Assembly (NCBI RefSeq): GCF_030326305.1
Contig: NZ_JACAKB010000014.1
Span: forward strand, 1 to 64,000
Source: Myroides odoratimimus
Lineage (GTDB): Bacteria; Bacteroidota; Bacteroidia; Flavobacteriales; Flavobacteriaceae
DNA: 64,000 nt
Direction of reading: 5' to 3'
Shown: in pieces, positions 9,058 to 16,921 of the stretch
How the letters are laid out: each line of letters begins with the position of its first letter
How positions within the stretch are numbered: position 1 is the first letter of the stretch
Notes under the pieces: model-generated
What the model was told of the DNA's origin: nothing
Database searches by the model: none
Seen by the model: only the letters and a program-made list of their open reading frames with translations
Position numbers and translations under genes: made by a program

Positions 9058-10734
9058 TTAGTATCCTATAGCGATATCATCTCCACGTGTATCCGCTCCT
9101 GCTTGGTAAGTACCATTTTTATTTACTAAAATACCCTCTACGCGTCCATAAGGTTTGCGCTCTTTTAGGATATATCCTTTATCTGTAAGTGCTTTGCGAA
9201 CACCAGCCGTAATCGCTGTTGGTTCATAATCGATATGATCAGGAAGCCATTGATGGTGAAAACGAGGTGCTGATACCGCCTCCTGCATATTCATTCCAAA
9301 CTCAGTTACATTCAGAATCGTCTGAAATACAGAGGTAATAATAGTCGATCCACCTGGTGTACCTACTACCATATATAACTTGCCATTTTTCTCTAAAATT
9401 GTTGGAGACATTGAACTTAACATTCGCTTTTCTGGTTCTATCGCATTCGCTTTTCCTCCTACTAATCCGTACATATTAGGTGTACCAGGTTTTACAGAGA
9501 AATCATCCATCTCATTGTTCAACAAGAATCCTGCTCCTCCTACTATCGTTTTAGAACCATAAGAATCATTTAATGTAGTTGTTGCTGATACAGCATTTCC
9601 CCATTTATCTACTATACAGTAATGCGTTGTTTCATCACTCTCGTACCCACCTATCTCTCCTGCTTTAATATCAGCACTCCTCGTTGCTTTATCAAAAGAC
9701 ATAGATTCCATACGCCCTACATTATACTCTTTATTGACTAATTGATTTACAGGTACTTTATAGAAGTCAGGGTCTCCTAAGTGCTCAGCTCTATCCGCAT
9801 ATACACGTCGTTCTGCCTCTACCATTACTTGCACCGCTTTTTCTGACTGGAACCCCCATTTTGCCAAAGGGTATTTCTCTATAGATTGAAATAAAGAGAT
9901 TAGCGCTATTCCTCCACTACTAGGAGGTGGCATAGAGATCACCTTCATTCCCTTATATTCTCCTACTATAGGAGTTCTCCACTTTGCCTCATAACGTTTT
10001 AAGTCTTCTAGAGTTATCATTCCATTCCCTCTCTTCATCTCAGCCACAATTAGCTCAGCTGTCTTACCCTCATAGAATCCTTTACGTCCTTCTTTTTGAA
10101 CACGCTTCAGCGTTTCAGCCAAATCTTTTTGAACAAACAATTCTCCTTTAGTCCAATTCTCTTTAGCTGTTAAAGCACTTTGTTCTGTACTATATTTTAC
10201 AAAATTACTATACTGTTCTTTAAACTCATTAGCTTGTTTCTCAGTAATGTTAAATCCTTTCTCAGCAAGCTCTATAGCAGGTTGTACTAACTCTTCCCAC
10301 TTTAGTGTCCCATACTTAGCATGTGCTTTTACCATTCCATCGATTGTACCAGGTACACCTGATGCTAAGCCCCCTTTCATACTTAACTCTGTTATCGCTT
10401 TTCCATCGCCTCCCCAGTACATATTCTCTCTTGCTTGTATAGGCGCTTTTTCTCTATAATCTAGCGCATCTATCTTTCCATCGTGACTGCGGTACACGAT
10501 GAACCCTCCTCCACCGATATTACCAGCATTTGGATATACAACAGCTAATGCTAGCTCTACTGCCACAGCAGCATCTATAGCATTACCTCCTTTCTTTAGG
10601 ATATCTACTCCTACTCTACTTGCCTCTGGGTGTGCTGATACAATCACTCCATTCTTATACGCTTGAGGATTTTGTGCCACCACTTGTAATAAGCTACCAC
10701 ATAGGATAAAGGCTGATAATATTACTTTTTTCAT
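9058..10734 (-). CDS. ggt: Gamma-glutamyltransferase
   Basis: The enzyme cleaves or transfers the gamma-glutamyl group of glutathione and related peptides, in the periplasm. A signal peptide ends near LLQVVAQ. The precursor self-cleaves before a Thr that becomes the N-terminal nucleophile of the small subunit; here it is Thr369 in DETTHYCIVDKWGNAVS. The substrate-binding segments SMSPTILEKNG and GTPGGSTIITS are also present. At 558 residues it has the family's usual length. It is a single gene facing away from the unknown gene at 10875. It can supply cysteine, glycine and glutamate from glutathione, which fits the peptidase-rich content of the window. Confidence 0.96.
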   Translation of the reverse strand: MKKVILSAFILCGSLLQVVAQNPQAYKNGVIVSAHPEASRVGVDILKKGGNAIDAAVAVELALAVVYPNAGNIGGGGFIVYRSHDGKIDALDYREKAPIQARENMYWGGDGKAITELSMKGGLASGVPGTIDGMVKAHAKYGTLKWEELVQPAIELAEKGFNITEKQANEFKEQYSNFVKYSTEQSALTAKENWTKGELFVQKDLAETLKRVQKEGRKGFYEGKTAELIVAEMKRGNGMITLEDLKRYEAKWRTPIVGEYKGMKVISMPPPSSGGIALISLFQSIEKYPLAKWGFQSEKAVQVMVEAERRVYADRAEHLGDPDFYKVPVNQLVNKEYNVGRMESMSFDKATRSADIKAGEIGGYESDETTHYCIVDKWGNAVSATTTLNDSYGSKTIVGGAGFLLNNEMDDFSVKPGTPNMYGLVGGKANAIEPEKRMLSSMSPTILEKNGKLYMVVGTPGGSTIITSVFQTILNVTEFGMNMQEAVSAPRFHHQWLPDHIDYEPTAITAGVRKALTDKGYILKERKPYGRVEGILVNKNGTYQAGADTRGDDIAIGY

Positions 10735-10874
10735 ATTTTGTTCTTTTGTTACCGCAAGATAAATATTTTGAATTTATTATTAAAATAAGTGTTCAGTTAT
10801 AGACAAAAATTTAAAAATATATCAACATCAAATAAATACACTATTAACTCTTATCTTTACAATAAATCACAGCT

Positions 10875-11597
10875 ATGAAACTATTTAACTTCCAAAACAA
10901 TAAAAAAGAAAAACAAGATCACCTTCCTACTGAGGAGATGCTTTTAATGGATGAGTTAATTAATCAGATCACTACGTTAGACTATGCTGTATTAGTAGAT
11001 GAAGCTACTCAGATTATCATCGTTAATGATCAATTATTAATAGAGTTCAGAATCATCAGAAATCCTGATTATGCAAAAGAACTAATGCACCTCATGATTA
11101 ATACTGCTCACCCTACTCATTTTCCTGACGGTATTATGGAAAGCATCGCTGGGATAGGCGAAACGGTACAAGATAGAATAGCGTCTGTAATAGAGAACTA
11201 TATCACCTCTACCTTTAAACCCATAGCAGAGAGCCTTACAGATACTCATTCTCCAGAATATGATTTTACTAGTGACGACGTGTTATGGCATCCTGCATTA
11301 AGTGACTTACGTATTCAAGGTTCTTTTAACAGAGAGCTAAGTGGTGATGAATTATATTTACTATTAGCTTCTAAACTTGAGTCTATGTTATCTAAAGATC
11401 AGAAGTTTCATTGGCTAAAAATGTATATATCAAAACAACAGTCAGGAGAAATAATAGGTGACTGCCTCTTAGATAACGAGCCTTGGGATGAAGGATTAGA
11501 TATATTAGCTGACTATATCAGTACATTCCCTGTAGAAAGCACATTTATAGGCATCAAACAATTCGCAGTGTTTAGACGATGTGATAAGTATGATTAA
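10875..11597 (+). CDS. Unrecognised protein, possibly DUF6348-like
   Basis: A soluble acidic protein of 240 residues without signal peptide or membrane segment. The C-terminal segment HWLKMYISKQQSGEIIGD followed by LLDNEPWDEG resembles, from memory, the DUF6348 pattern seen in many bacteria near polymorphic toxin or immunity genes; I could not check this. The central DGIMESIAGIGETVQDRI stretch is also conserved-looking. It is monocistronic, between the divergent ggt gene and the terminator at 11621. A TATCTTTA at about 10852 may be its promoter box. No function is proposed with confidence; an immunity-like role is only a guess. Confidence 0.6.
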   Translation: MKLFNFQNNKKEKQDHLPTEEMLLMDELINQITTLDYAVLVDEATQIIIVNDQLLIEFRIIRNPDYAKELMHLMINTAHPTHFPDGIMESIAGIGETVQDRIASVIENYITSTFKPIAESLTDTHSPEYDFTSDDVLWHPALSDLRIQGSFNRELSGDELYLLLASKLESMLSKDQKFHWLKMYISKQQSGEIIGDCLLDNEPWDEGLDILADYISTFPVESTFIGIKQFAVFRRCDKYD

Positions 11598-11620
11598 TAC
11601 AAAAATTAAATATCACAAAT

Positions 11621-11656
11621 AAGCCCATACTCTTACTAGATTATGGGCTTATTTAT
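11621..11656. terminator. Bidirectional terminator
   Basis: 9-bp stem AAGCCCATA (11621-11629) / TATGGGCTT (11642-11650) flanked by A-rich and T-rich sequence, between convergent genes ending at 11597 and 11675. Confidence 0.7.
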
Positions 11657-11674
11657 TATTTATGTCATCATCAC

Positions 11675-12109
11675 TTATACAGCTACTTCATCAGGTAAAT
11701 GACCTATAATCTCTTTCAGCGTCTTCTCACTATACCCTGCTAAATTCCATACCTTATTGCGCTGTCCACCCAAAGTCAGTACTAAACTATACCCAATCAA
11801 TACCCCCGAATTTCTATGTTCTAACACTCCTATATCTTGAATATCTCTTACAGAATATAGCATCTTATCACCTTTGACAGTTGTGATAATAAGATGATCT
11901 CCTTCAAAGTCAATACTATTACAATACTTAAACACATAGTATATCGCACCAATAATAAAGAAGGGCAATACGACTAATAAAAACCACTCTACTGTATCAG
12001 GTACTTTATTAGTAAGGGCTAATACCATACTAACAATAACACCAATACCTCCAAACCACACTAGCTCACCTAATATAATACCTATCAGATGGTTATACGA
12101 TTTTTTCAT
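11675..12109 (-). CDS. Small membrane protein with PH-like cytoplasmic domain, function unknown
   Basis: Two transmembrane helices near the N terminus (GIILGELVWFGGIGVIVSMV and WFLLVVLPFFIIGAIYYVF) are followed by a beta-rich domain of about 70 residues (IDFEGDHLIITTVKGDKMLYSV... to a final helix SEKTLKEIIGHL). This layout resembles bacterial PH-domain (YcxB/bPH) membrane proteins. The open frame extends upstream to 12175, but the ATG at 12109 (MKKSYNHLIG) follows a perfect TATTTTTG box at 12121-12128 and gives a sensible N terminus. The downstream end converges on a bidirectional terminator. The role is unknown. Confidence 0.6.
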   Translation of the reverse strand: MKKSYNHLIGIILGELVWFGGIGVIVSMVLALTNKVPDTVEWFLLVVLPFFIIGAIYYVFKYCNSIDFEGDHLIITTVKGDKMLYSVRDIQDIGVLEHRNSGVLIGYSLVLTLGGQRNKVWNLAGYSEKTLKEIIGHLPDEVAV

Positions 12110-12120
12110 ATTTTTTTGCG

Positions 12121-12128
12121 CAAAAATA
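12121..12128 (-). promoter_or_regulatory. Promoter -7 box of the small membrane protein gene
   Basis: Minus strand TATTTTTG matches TAnnTTTG. It ends 11 bases before the ATG at 12109, so the mRNA leader would be only a few nucleotides. Confidence 0.45.
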
Positions 12129-12187
12129 TGAAACGCATAAACACTATCCCTATGGATATATAAATAGTACCGCAATTAATCTGATTA

Positions 12188-12697
12188 TTACCACCAATAC
12201 CTAGGGTACTTTCTCAGTTTGCTAATATTGTTAAATAACAAGGCTATTACTGTGATAATAACAGATCCTGCCAAAACAGGATTAACAATAAAAGACCAAC
12301 TCGCTCCTCCTAGTATAATGACTAGAAGATCTGCACCTGCTGGTGGATGTGTAGTCTTAGTCACCAGCATTAAGCCTATCGCTGCACCTACCCCTATCGC
12401 TAGAGAATACCACTCTGTCCCTAAAAAAGTAAGACACAGTAGTCCTACTATACTCGCTAACAGATGACCTCCTATGATATTACGAGGTTGAGCTAAAGGA
12501 CTATCAGGTACTCCAAATGCCAATACACAAGTCGCTCCAAAGGGAGCCATGATTAAAGGCATTTCTAATTCTTTAGTCATAAAGGCTATCACACCTATCG
12601 CTAACATACCTCCTATCCCAGAGTATATAGAATGCTTAGAAGTAGCTGATTGTGGACTAGTCTCTGTTGTTTTAAACTTTGCTATATATCGTTTCAT
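12188..12697 (-). CDS. HPP family membrane protein
   Basis: An integral membrane protein of 169 residues with four to five hydrophobic helices. It carries the name-giving motif TKTTHPPAGADLL (about residues 113-125) and the upstream MAPFGATCVLAFGVPDSPLAQPRN segment. Some HPP proteins in cyanobacteria and plastids take part in nitrite transport; the substrate here is unknown. The ATG abuts the stop codon of the upstream TetR gene with no spacer, so the two are co-transcribed and HPP is likely controlled by that regulator. Confidence 0.86.
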   Translation of the reverse strand: MKRYIAKFKTTETSPQSATSKHSIYSGIGGMLAIGVIAFMTKELEMPLIMAPFGATCVLAFGVPDSPLAQPRNIIGGHLLASIVGLLCLTFLGTEWYSLAIGVGAAIGLMLVTKTTHPPAGADLLVIILGGASWSFIVNPVLAGSVIITVIALLFNNISKLRKYPRYWW

Positions 12698-13231
12698 TTA
12701 GATTAAATCTTGTTTTAGTAATTCTATTGTTTTCTTAACGCAGGCTGAGTTCTGATAGACTTGACTCTCTGTCAGCCCTGCCTCAAACAGCATGTATAAC
12801 ATAAAGGCTCTGTTCTGATCTGTCACCAATGCCTTAAAATACGCTTGTAATTCTGTCTTATGCAGATGGATGACTTCATAAATTTTCCCTTTATGCTCAG
12901 GTAGCTCTGACAGCATATTAAGAAATGCACATCCTCTATACCCCTCCTTCTCATTCATCTCTATAATATAGGTAAACGCTGCTATGATACGTTCCTTAAC
13001 TGTACGCATCTTTTCTACAGCTGCTGTCAATCCCATAAACCAATAGTCATGTCTAGCTTTTAGATAGGCTACAGCTAGATCATCTTTCGTTTTATAATGG
13101 TCATAAAAGCTAGATTTGGCCACCTTCGCTTCTTCTATCACAGCATTGATCCCTGTGCTATTGTATCCATATTGGTGAAAGAGTAAAGTAGCAGCCTCTA
13201 ATACTCTCTCTTTAGGTGATTTATTCTTCAT
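12698..13231 (-). CDS. TetR/AcrR family transcriptional regulator
   Basis: A one-component repressor of about 177 residues. The N-terminal helix-turn-helix is clear: VLEAATLLFHQYGYNSTGIN, then AVIEEAKVAKSSFYDHYKTK, the typical TetR recognition helix. The remaining 120 residues form the variable ligand-binding and dimer domain with Cys residues (GCAFLNML, SACVKK). The open frame reaches 13342, but the ATG at 13231 gives the standard N terminus and lies 5 bases below a promoter box. A perfect inverted repeat at 13250-13273 overlaps the promoter, so it probably represses itself and the HPP gene. Confidence 0.9.
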   Translation of the reverse strand: MKNKSPKERVLEAATLLFHQYGYNSTGINAVIEEAKVAKSSFYDHYKTKDDLAVAYLKARHDYWFMGLTAAVEKMRTVKERIIAAFTYIIEMNEKEGYRGCAFLNMLSELPEHKGKIYEVIHLHKTELQAYFKALVTDQNRAFMLYMLFEAGLTESQVYQNSACVKKTIELLKQDLI

Positions 13232-13235
13232 GAAG

Positions 13236-13243
13236 CAAATATA
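13236..13243 (-). promoter_or_regulatory. Promoter -7 box of the tetR-HPP operon
   Basis: Minus strand TATATTTG is a perfect TAnnTTTG box that ends 5 bases before the ATG at 13231, implying an essentially leaderless mRNA. Confidence 0.55.
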
Positions 13244-13249
13244 CAAATA

Positions 13250-13273
13250 AAAACAGACAAGTCTGTCTGTTTT
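13250..13273. promoter_or_regulatory. Palindromic operator of the TetR regulator
   Basis: Perfect 9-bp inverted repeat AAAACAGAC (13250-13258) / GTCTGTTTT (13265-13273) with spacer AAGTCT. A shorter nested repeat ACAGAC-AA-GTCTGT shares the left arm. It sits just upstream of the -7 box, where a bound dimer would block RNA polymerase. The length and symmetry fit a TetR dimer site; binding is inferred. Confidence 0.65.
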
Positions 13274-13480
13274 ACCTTTCTGATTGATCATATTTTGGTT
13301 GAGAGAAGTCATTTGTGACCATTTTAGGCCATTTATGTCCATTTTTTCCCTTCTCCAAAAAAAACAAATTCATAATTCAAAACTTTGTAAAGAGAACAAG
13401 CAAAAATAATAACAGAATAGAAGCTGCTTTTGCATTTGACTTCTGCTTGTATTCTAGTAGGGTTTCACTTGAGTTGAGTC

Positions 13481-13560
13481 CGTAGTAAGTCCGCTATAAC
13501 TGCGTAGTACCTCCGTTAAATCAAGCAAAAAAACGGAGACGTATCTCACGTAGTACTCAC
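13481..13560. repeat. Cluster of CGTAGTA direct repeats upstream of an orphan gene
   Basis: Three copies share the core CGTAGTA: CGTAGTAAGTCCG (13481-13493), CGTAGTACCTCCG (13503-13515) and CGTAGTACTCAC (13549-13560). The first two are spaced 22 bases apart, about two helical turns. An inverted repeat CTCCGTT (13512-13518) / AACGGAG (13533-13539) overlaps them. The segment is GC-richer than its flanks. The otherwise gene-free stretch 13274-13638 shows nothing else that I can name. Confidence 0.5.
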
Positions 13561-13638
13561 ATAATAATAAATCAACCAAATCAACAGTCAAAGAAGACTA
13601 ATATGAAAGTAAAGTATAACCAATAAATTATAAAAATT

Positions 13639-14370
13639 ATGGCAAAAATAGATGTGCATGGGAGACCTCAAGGAAAGTACTTAAACTCTGTATTCAGAGT
13701 AGTAGATGGTAAAGTAATCATGCAAGGTAAACCCTCTAAACAAAAACAGACCCAAAATACAAAGCAAGCGGCTACAGATTTTGGCACTGTACAGAAATGC
13801 AATAGACAGCTCAGACACCTTATCCAACTGGCTATGAATAACAATCATTGTAAAAAAATGCACCTTAGACTGAACACGCTTGCATTAGCACAGCTGCGTA
13901 ATAATGATGTATTCCCTTTAGGGCAACGCACTTACTTTAATACAAATCTAAGCGGGATGGTAGGTTTTGATTTTAATACGAATACTCCTTTTGTAGTGTA
14001 TTGTACCTTACCTATCGCTTTTCAGAAGCTAGACAGTCTTAAAACACGTATTAGTATAGATACCTCTACTATCAATGACTATTTTAACTTTGAGCATAAT
14101 ACGTCTGAGATCAAAGTAGAGTTATTTATACAGCATCATCAACTTAACTATCAAGAAATCCACAAAACAGAAAGCATTTCCTTCACTGTCAAAAAAGGAG
14201 AAATCCTCTCTGCTAAAGAGTGGATCATACAGAATACGTTAGAGAGCAGTATTACCCTTGTCGTAGGACAGCTCTGGTATCTAAAACAAACTTTAACTGG
14301 TCAATACATTATGATTAATAATCGGGAATTCCATCCTAGTAGTATTCTCTATCTAGATAATGGCCTTTAA
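13639..14370 (+). CDS. Unrecognised basic protein
   Basis: A 243-residue soluble protein. The N terminus is basic and Gln/Lys-rich (GKPSKQKQTQNTKQAATDFG), followed by a mixed alpha/beta region (FDFNTNTPFVVYCTLPIAF) and beta strands to the C terminus. There is no signal peptide, membrane segment or motif I can name. A glycine-bearing start followed by a KPxK-rich linker is faintly like DUF6266 proteins of Flavobacteriia, but this is weak. Its long leader holds the CGTAGTA repeat cluster, and a very strong terminator closes it, so it is a single-gene unit. Confidence 0.6.
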   Translation: MAKIDVHGRPQGKYLNSVFRVVDGKVIMQGKPSKQKQTQNTKQAATDFGTVQKCNRQLRHLIQLAMNNNHCKKMHLRLNTLALAQLRNNDVFPLGQRTYFNTNLSGMVGFDFNTNTPFVVYCTLPIAFQKLDSLKTRISIDTSTINDYFNFEHNTSEIKVELFIQHHQLNYQEIHKTESISFTVKKGEILSAKEWIIQNTLESSITLVVGQLWYLKQTLTGQYIMINNREFHPSSILYLDNGL

Positions 14371-14391
14371 AACACAATGAAAAACCTAGTA

Positions 14392-14435
14392 GATAAAGGT
14401 AGAGAATCACTGATATTCTCTACCTTTATCTTTTT
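14392..14435 (+). terminator. Strong terminator after the orphan gene
   Basis: 16-bp perfect stem GATAAAGGTAGAGAAT (14392-14407) / ATTCTCTACCTTTATC (14415-14430) with a 7-base loop, then TTTTT. It separates the genes at 13639 and 14448. Confidence 0.88.
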
Positions 14436-14447
14436 AACTGTAAGTGT

Positions 14448-15701
14448 ATGGGATGGTTTTCGAATAAAAGTAAATTTCCAAAAGAGAATAAGGATAGAGG
14501 AATCGTAAAAATAACAGATAACAAAATTATTATCACCAATAGGTCTTATGAAAGTGAAGATGAAATAATCCTTATCCCTAAAATAGAATACATTTACCTA
14601 GAGACCTCTGACTATAGTGAGCCAAGTATGTTTATCTATCAAGATAGACAGTACTACATCCCTGGTGATTATGTAGGTACAGAAAAACTATGGCTATACT
14701 TAGCCGAACAGTTTCATTTCGATATCAACTTAGTGATTCAACACCTCAACGATAAAACAAATAATATACATAAGCTATACAGAACTACATACAAACAGAA
14801 TTATAAACTAACGAATACATCTCATAATGATTATCTCGAGGGCTATGAAATTCTAGCCCCTACCCCAATATTTATACCTTGGAACACGACTAAAGAAGAA
14901 TTATTAGCACAGGAGTATATTTATTCGGATGGATTCTATGCAGAAACAACTTCTCCTGTACGCATTGGCAATATGATTATAGATAACTTAGGTACCTATA
15001 TAGATGATGTACGTGCTGATGTAGCTCCTACGAGTTACTATGCTAAATGCTATGCTACAGATGGATCTGACACTAGCTTATACCAACTAAAAGAGACTCT
15101 AGAACACGATCTAGGTGCTACTGCTAACTATACGTTTTATGATGAACACCACTTGTTCTTCTATGCAGAATCTGACCATATCACATTTGAACTAAACTAT
15201 ACTATAGATGATCCTGAGTTTAGAACTGTGGCTTATAGCTTCACTTCACTAAATATCAATACTAAATATGATTATCCCGACCTATTATCAGATGGCATAT
15301 ATACACCTAAACTTGTATTATCAGCTACTTATGTTTTTAACTACTCTCTTAGTGCTCCTAGTAATTATCTAAGAAATGAAAGAATCAAAAGTACTCCTGA
15401 TATTGTAAAATTACAAAGTAAAAACAATCCTGTTATATGGATAGATAAGCCGAATAATATTATAGGGTTTGGGGATAAAGTCTTTGCTATTACGTTTAAT
15501 AGAGAAGAAATAGATTCTCTTACACTCTGGAATACCTTACCTGCTAAAGGTGGAGGATTCTGCATATTATCTGTAAATTTAAAAGAGGGTAATGCTGTCA
15601 CTGTCTTTGAAGGAGCACACGATACGATTAAGCATGACTTAGAAGATTTAGAACAATTCTTAGATTTACAAATTAACTTTTATGAAGATTATAATTGTTG
15701 A
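14448..15701 (+). CDS. Unrecognised 417-residue protein
   Basis: An acidic, tyrosine-rich protein with many beta-strand-like stretches, no signal peptide and no membrane segment. It opens MGWFSNKSKFPKENKDRG, similar in style to the MGFISRLFGKRE start of the next gene. An N-terminal region (about 20-115) with IYQDRQYYIPGDYVGTEKLW might be a small beta domain, and the central part contains RADVAPTSYYAKCYATDG. I recognise no family. The ATG lies only 13 bases after the upstream terminator, and the gene may be transcribed together with the one at 15769, 67 bases downstream. Confidence 0.6.
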   Translation: MGWFSNKSKFPKENKDRGIVKITDNKIIITNRSYESEDEIILIPKIEYIYLETSDYSEPSMFIYQDRQYYIPGDYVGTEKLWLYLAEQFHFDINLVIQHLNDKTNNIHKLYRTTYKQNYKLTNTSHNDYLEGYEILAPTPIFIPWNTTKEELLAQEYIYSDGFYAETTSPVRIGNMIIDNLGTYIDDVRADVAPTSYYAKCYATDGSDTSLYQLKETLEHDLGATANYTFYDEHHLFFYAESDHITFELNYTIDDPEFRTVAYSFTSLNINTKYDYPDLLSDGIYTPKLVLSATYVFNYSLSAPSNYLRNERIKSTPDIVKLQSKNNPVIWIDKPNNIIGFGDKVFAITFNREEIDSLTLWNTLPAKGGGFCILSVNLKEGNAVTVFEGAHDTIKHDLEDLEQFLDLQINFYEDYNC

Positions 15702-15768
15702 TTTTACAGATTAGACACCATTATTTCATTAAAATTTCTTAGTTTAGAAGAAACTAACTCCTCTTACT

Positions 15769-16410
15769 ATGGGATTTATATCAAGACTATTTGGGAAAAG
15801 AGAAAACACCCCCATCTCTGCTAATACATCGACAGTACCTAGTGTGTATATTGACCTATCAGAGGAACAAAAAAACGCACTGAAACAGTCTATACTTCCT
15901 TTAAGAACAGGACAGCTGTATATGCACTATTGGGAGGAGGATTTATCAGCCGAAGACTATGATAATGTAGACTGGGCTCATAGGGTAGTTCACTTTTGGG
16001 AAGCAGAAGAAGTATTTGAAAAGAAATCACTACCTCTCCCGTTTTTAGATCTAGAAGAGAAGTATTTCTTATTTAAAGGAGACTTGACTAATATAGAATT
16101 TGAGATTGGAAAAGCACTTCCTTGGTCTGGTTTTCCAGGAGGCGCTACGAAATATACTACCTATCTCAATGAACAACGAATCTCTATACCCCAACTATCT
16201 ACCTACGGAAATATAGATTATATAGAACACATCCACCTAAACGAACACAACTTAGATATACTCACTGAGAGCAATGACCACCTGTTGCTCCTCGATGAAA
16301 GAATAGTTCAATACAATAAAGGTGAGTTTTTATTAGATAATGCTATTATACCAATAGATGTAGCATATAGTATAGGTGGACTGCATTTAGTTAGAAAACT
16401 TATTAAATAA
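15769..16410 (+). CDS. Unrecognised 213-residue protein
   Basis: A soluble acidic protein. It begins MGFISRLFGKRENTP, a short amphipathic helix followed by a Ser/Thr/Pro linker, then a helix-strand domain with HYWEEDLSAEDYDNVDWAHR and ALPWSGFPGGATKYTTYL. The amphipathic start could attach it to a membrane or a partner, and this style is common among small accessory and immunity-like proteins; that is only an inference. No Shine-Dalgarno is evident. It follows the unknown gene at 14448 in the same direction. The function is unknown. Confidence 0.58.
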   Translation: MGFISRLFGKRENTPISANTSTVPSVYIDLSEEQKNALKQSILPLRTGQLYMHYWEEDLSAEDYDNVDWAHRVVHFWEAEEVFEKKSLPLPFLDLEEKYFLFKGDLTNIEFEIGKALPWSGFPGGATKYTTYLNEQRISIPQLSTYGNIDYIEHIHLNEHNLDILTESNDHLLLLDERIVQYNKGEFLLDNAIIPIDVAYSIGGLHLVRKLIK

Positions 16411-16604
16411 ATGATTAGGTTTAGCCTATTTTAGAAATAAACATAAAAAAGACGACTCATCTAAATCACTTCTATTATATTATTTTATTCTACTTAGAGA
16501 AAATACACAACTATGCTTACTATAATAGTACCTATAAATCTATAACCATTTAATTTTAAAATAGATATAACATTAAAAACACATATACTATATACTTTTT
16601 TTCA

Positions 16605-16612
16605 TACATTTG
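16605..16612 (+). promoter_or_regulatory. Promoter -7 box of the toxin-antitoxin operon
   Basis: TACATTTG matches TAnnTTTG and ends 14 bases before the antitoxin ATG at 16627. No clear palindromic operator is visible around it. Confidence 0.55.
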
Positions 16613-16626
16613 CATTAAATCATTTT

Positions 16627-16920
16627 ATGATGAACACAGTATCCAAAAATACAATAGAACTTAATAATTTACTTTCAAAAGAACAAAAGCTTCTATTTGA
16701 GAGAGCCTCTGTATTGGGCGGATATAAAAATTTAACTGATTTTATACTTAATATTCTACAACAAAAAGCAGAAGAAATTATTAAAGATAATGAGGTAATT
16801 ATTGCTTCTGAACGAGATGCAGAAATATTTATTAATGCAATTAATACAGTTCAGGAACCTTCTACTTCTTTAAAAAAAGCATTCACTGATTATAATTCGG
16901 TGCTGACTAATAAGAAGTAA
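16627..16920 (+). CDS. TacA-type antitoxin (DUF1778 family)
   Basis: A 97-residue antitoxin. The N-terminal half reads as a ribbon-helix-helix DNA-binding domain (TIELNNLLSKEQKLLFERAS, then NLTDFILNILQQKAEEII). The C-terminal tail (SERDAEIFINAINTVQEPSTSLKKAF) is the segment that in TacA proteins wraps around the acetyltransferase toxin. It is followed after one base by a GNAT toxin gene, the standard order. In known systems the pair binds its own promoter; this is expected here. A second ATG at 16630 is an equally possible start. Confidence 0.85.
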   Translation: MMNTVSKNTIELNNLLSKEQKLLFERASVLGGYKNLTDFILNILQQKAEEIIKDNEVIIASERDAEIFINAINTVQEPSTSLKKAFTDYNSVLTNKK

Positions 16921-16921
16921 T

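Noticed and set aside
16411-16626. Search for a palindromic operator before the toxin-antitoxin operon
   Set aside because: Only AT-rich partial symmetries were found, none better than expected in such DNA.
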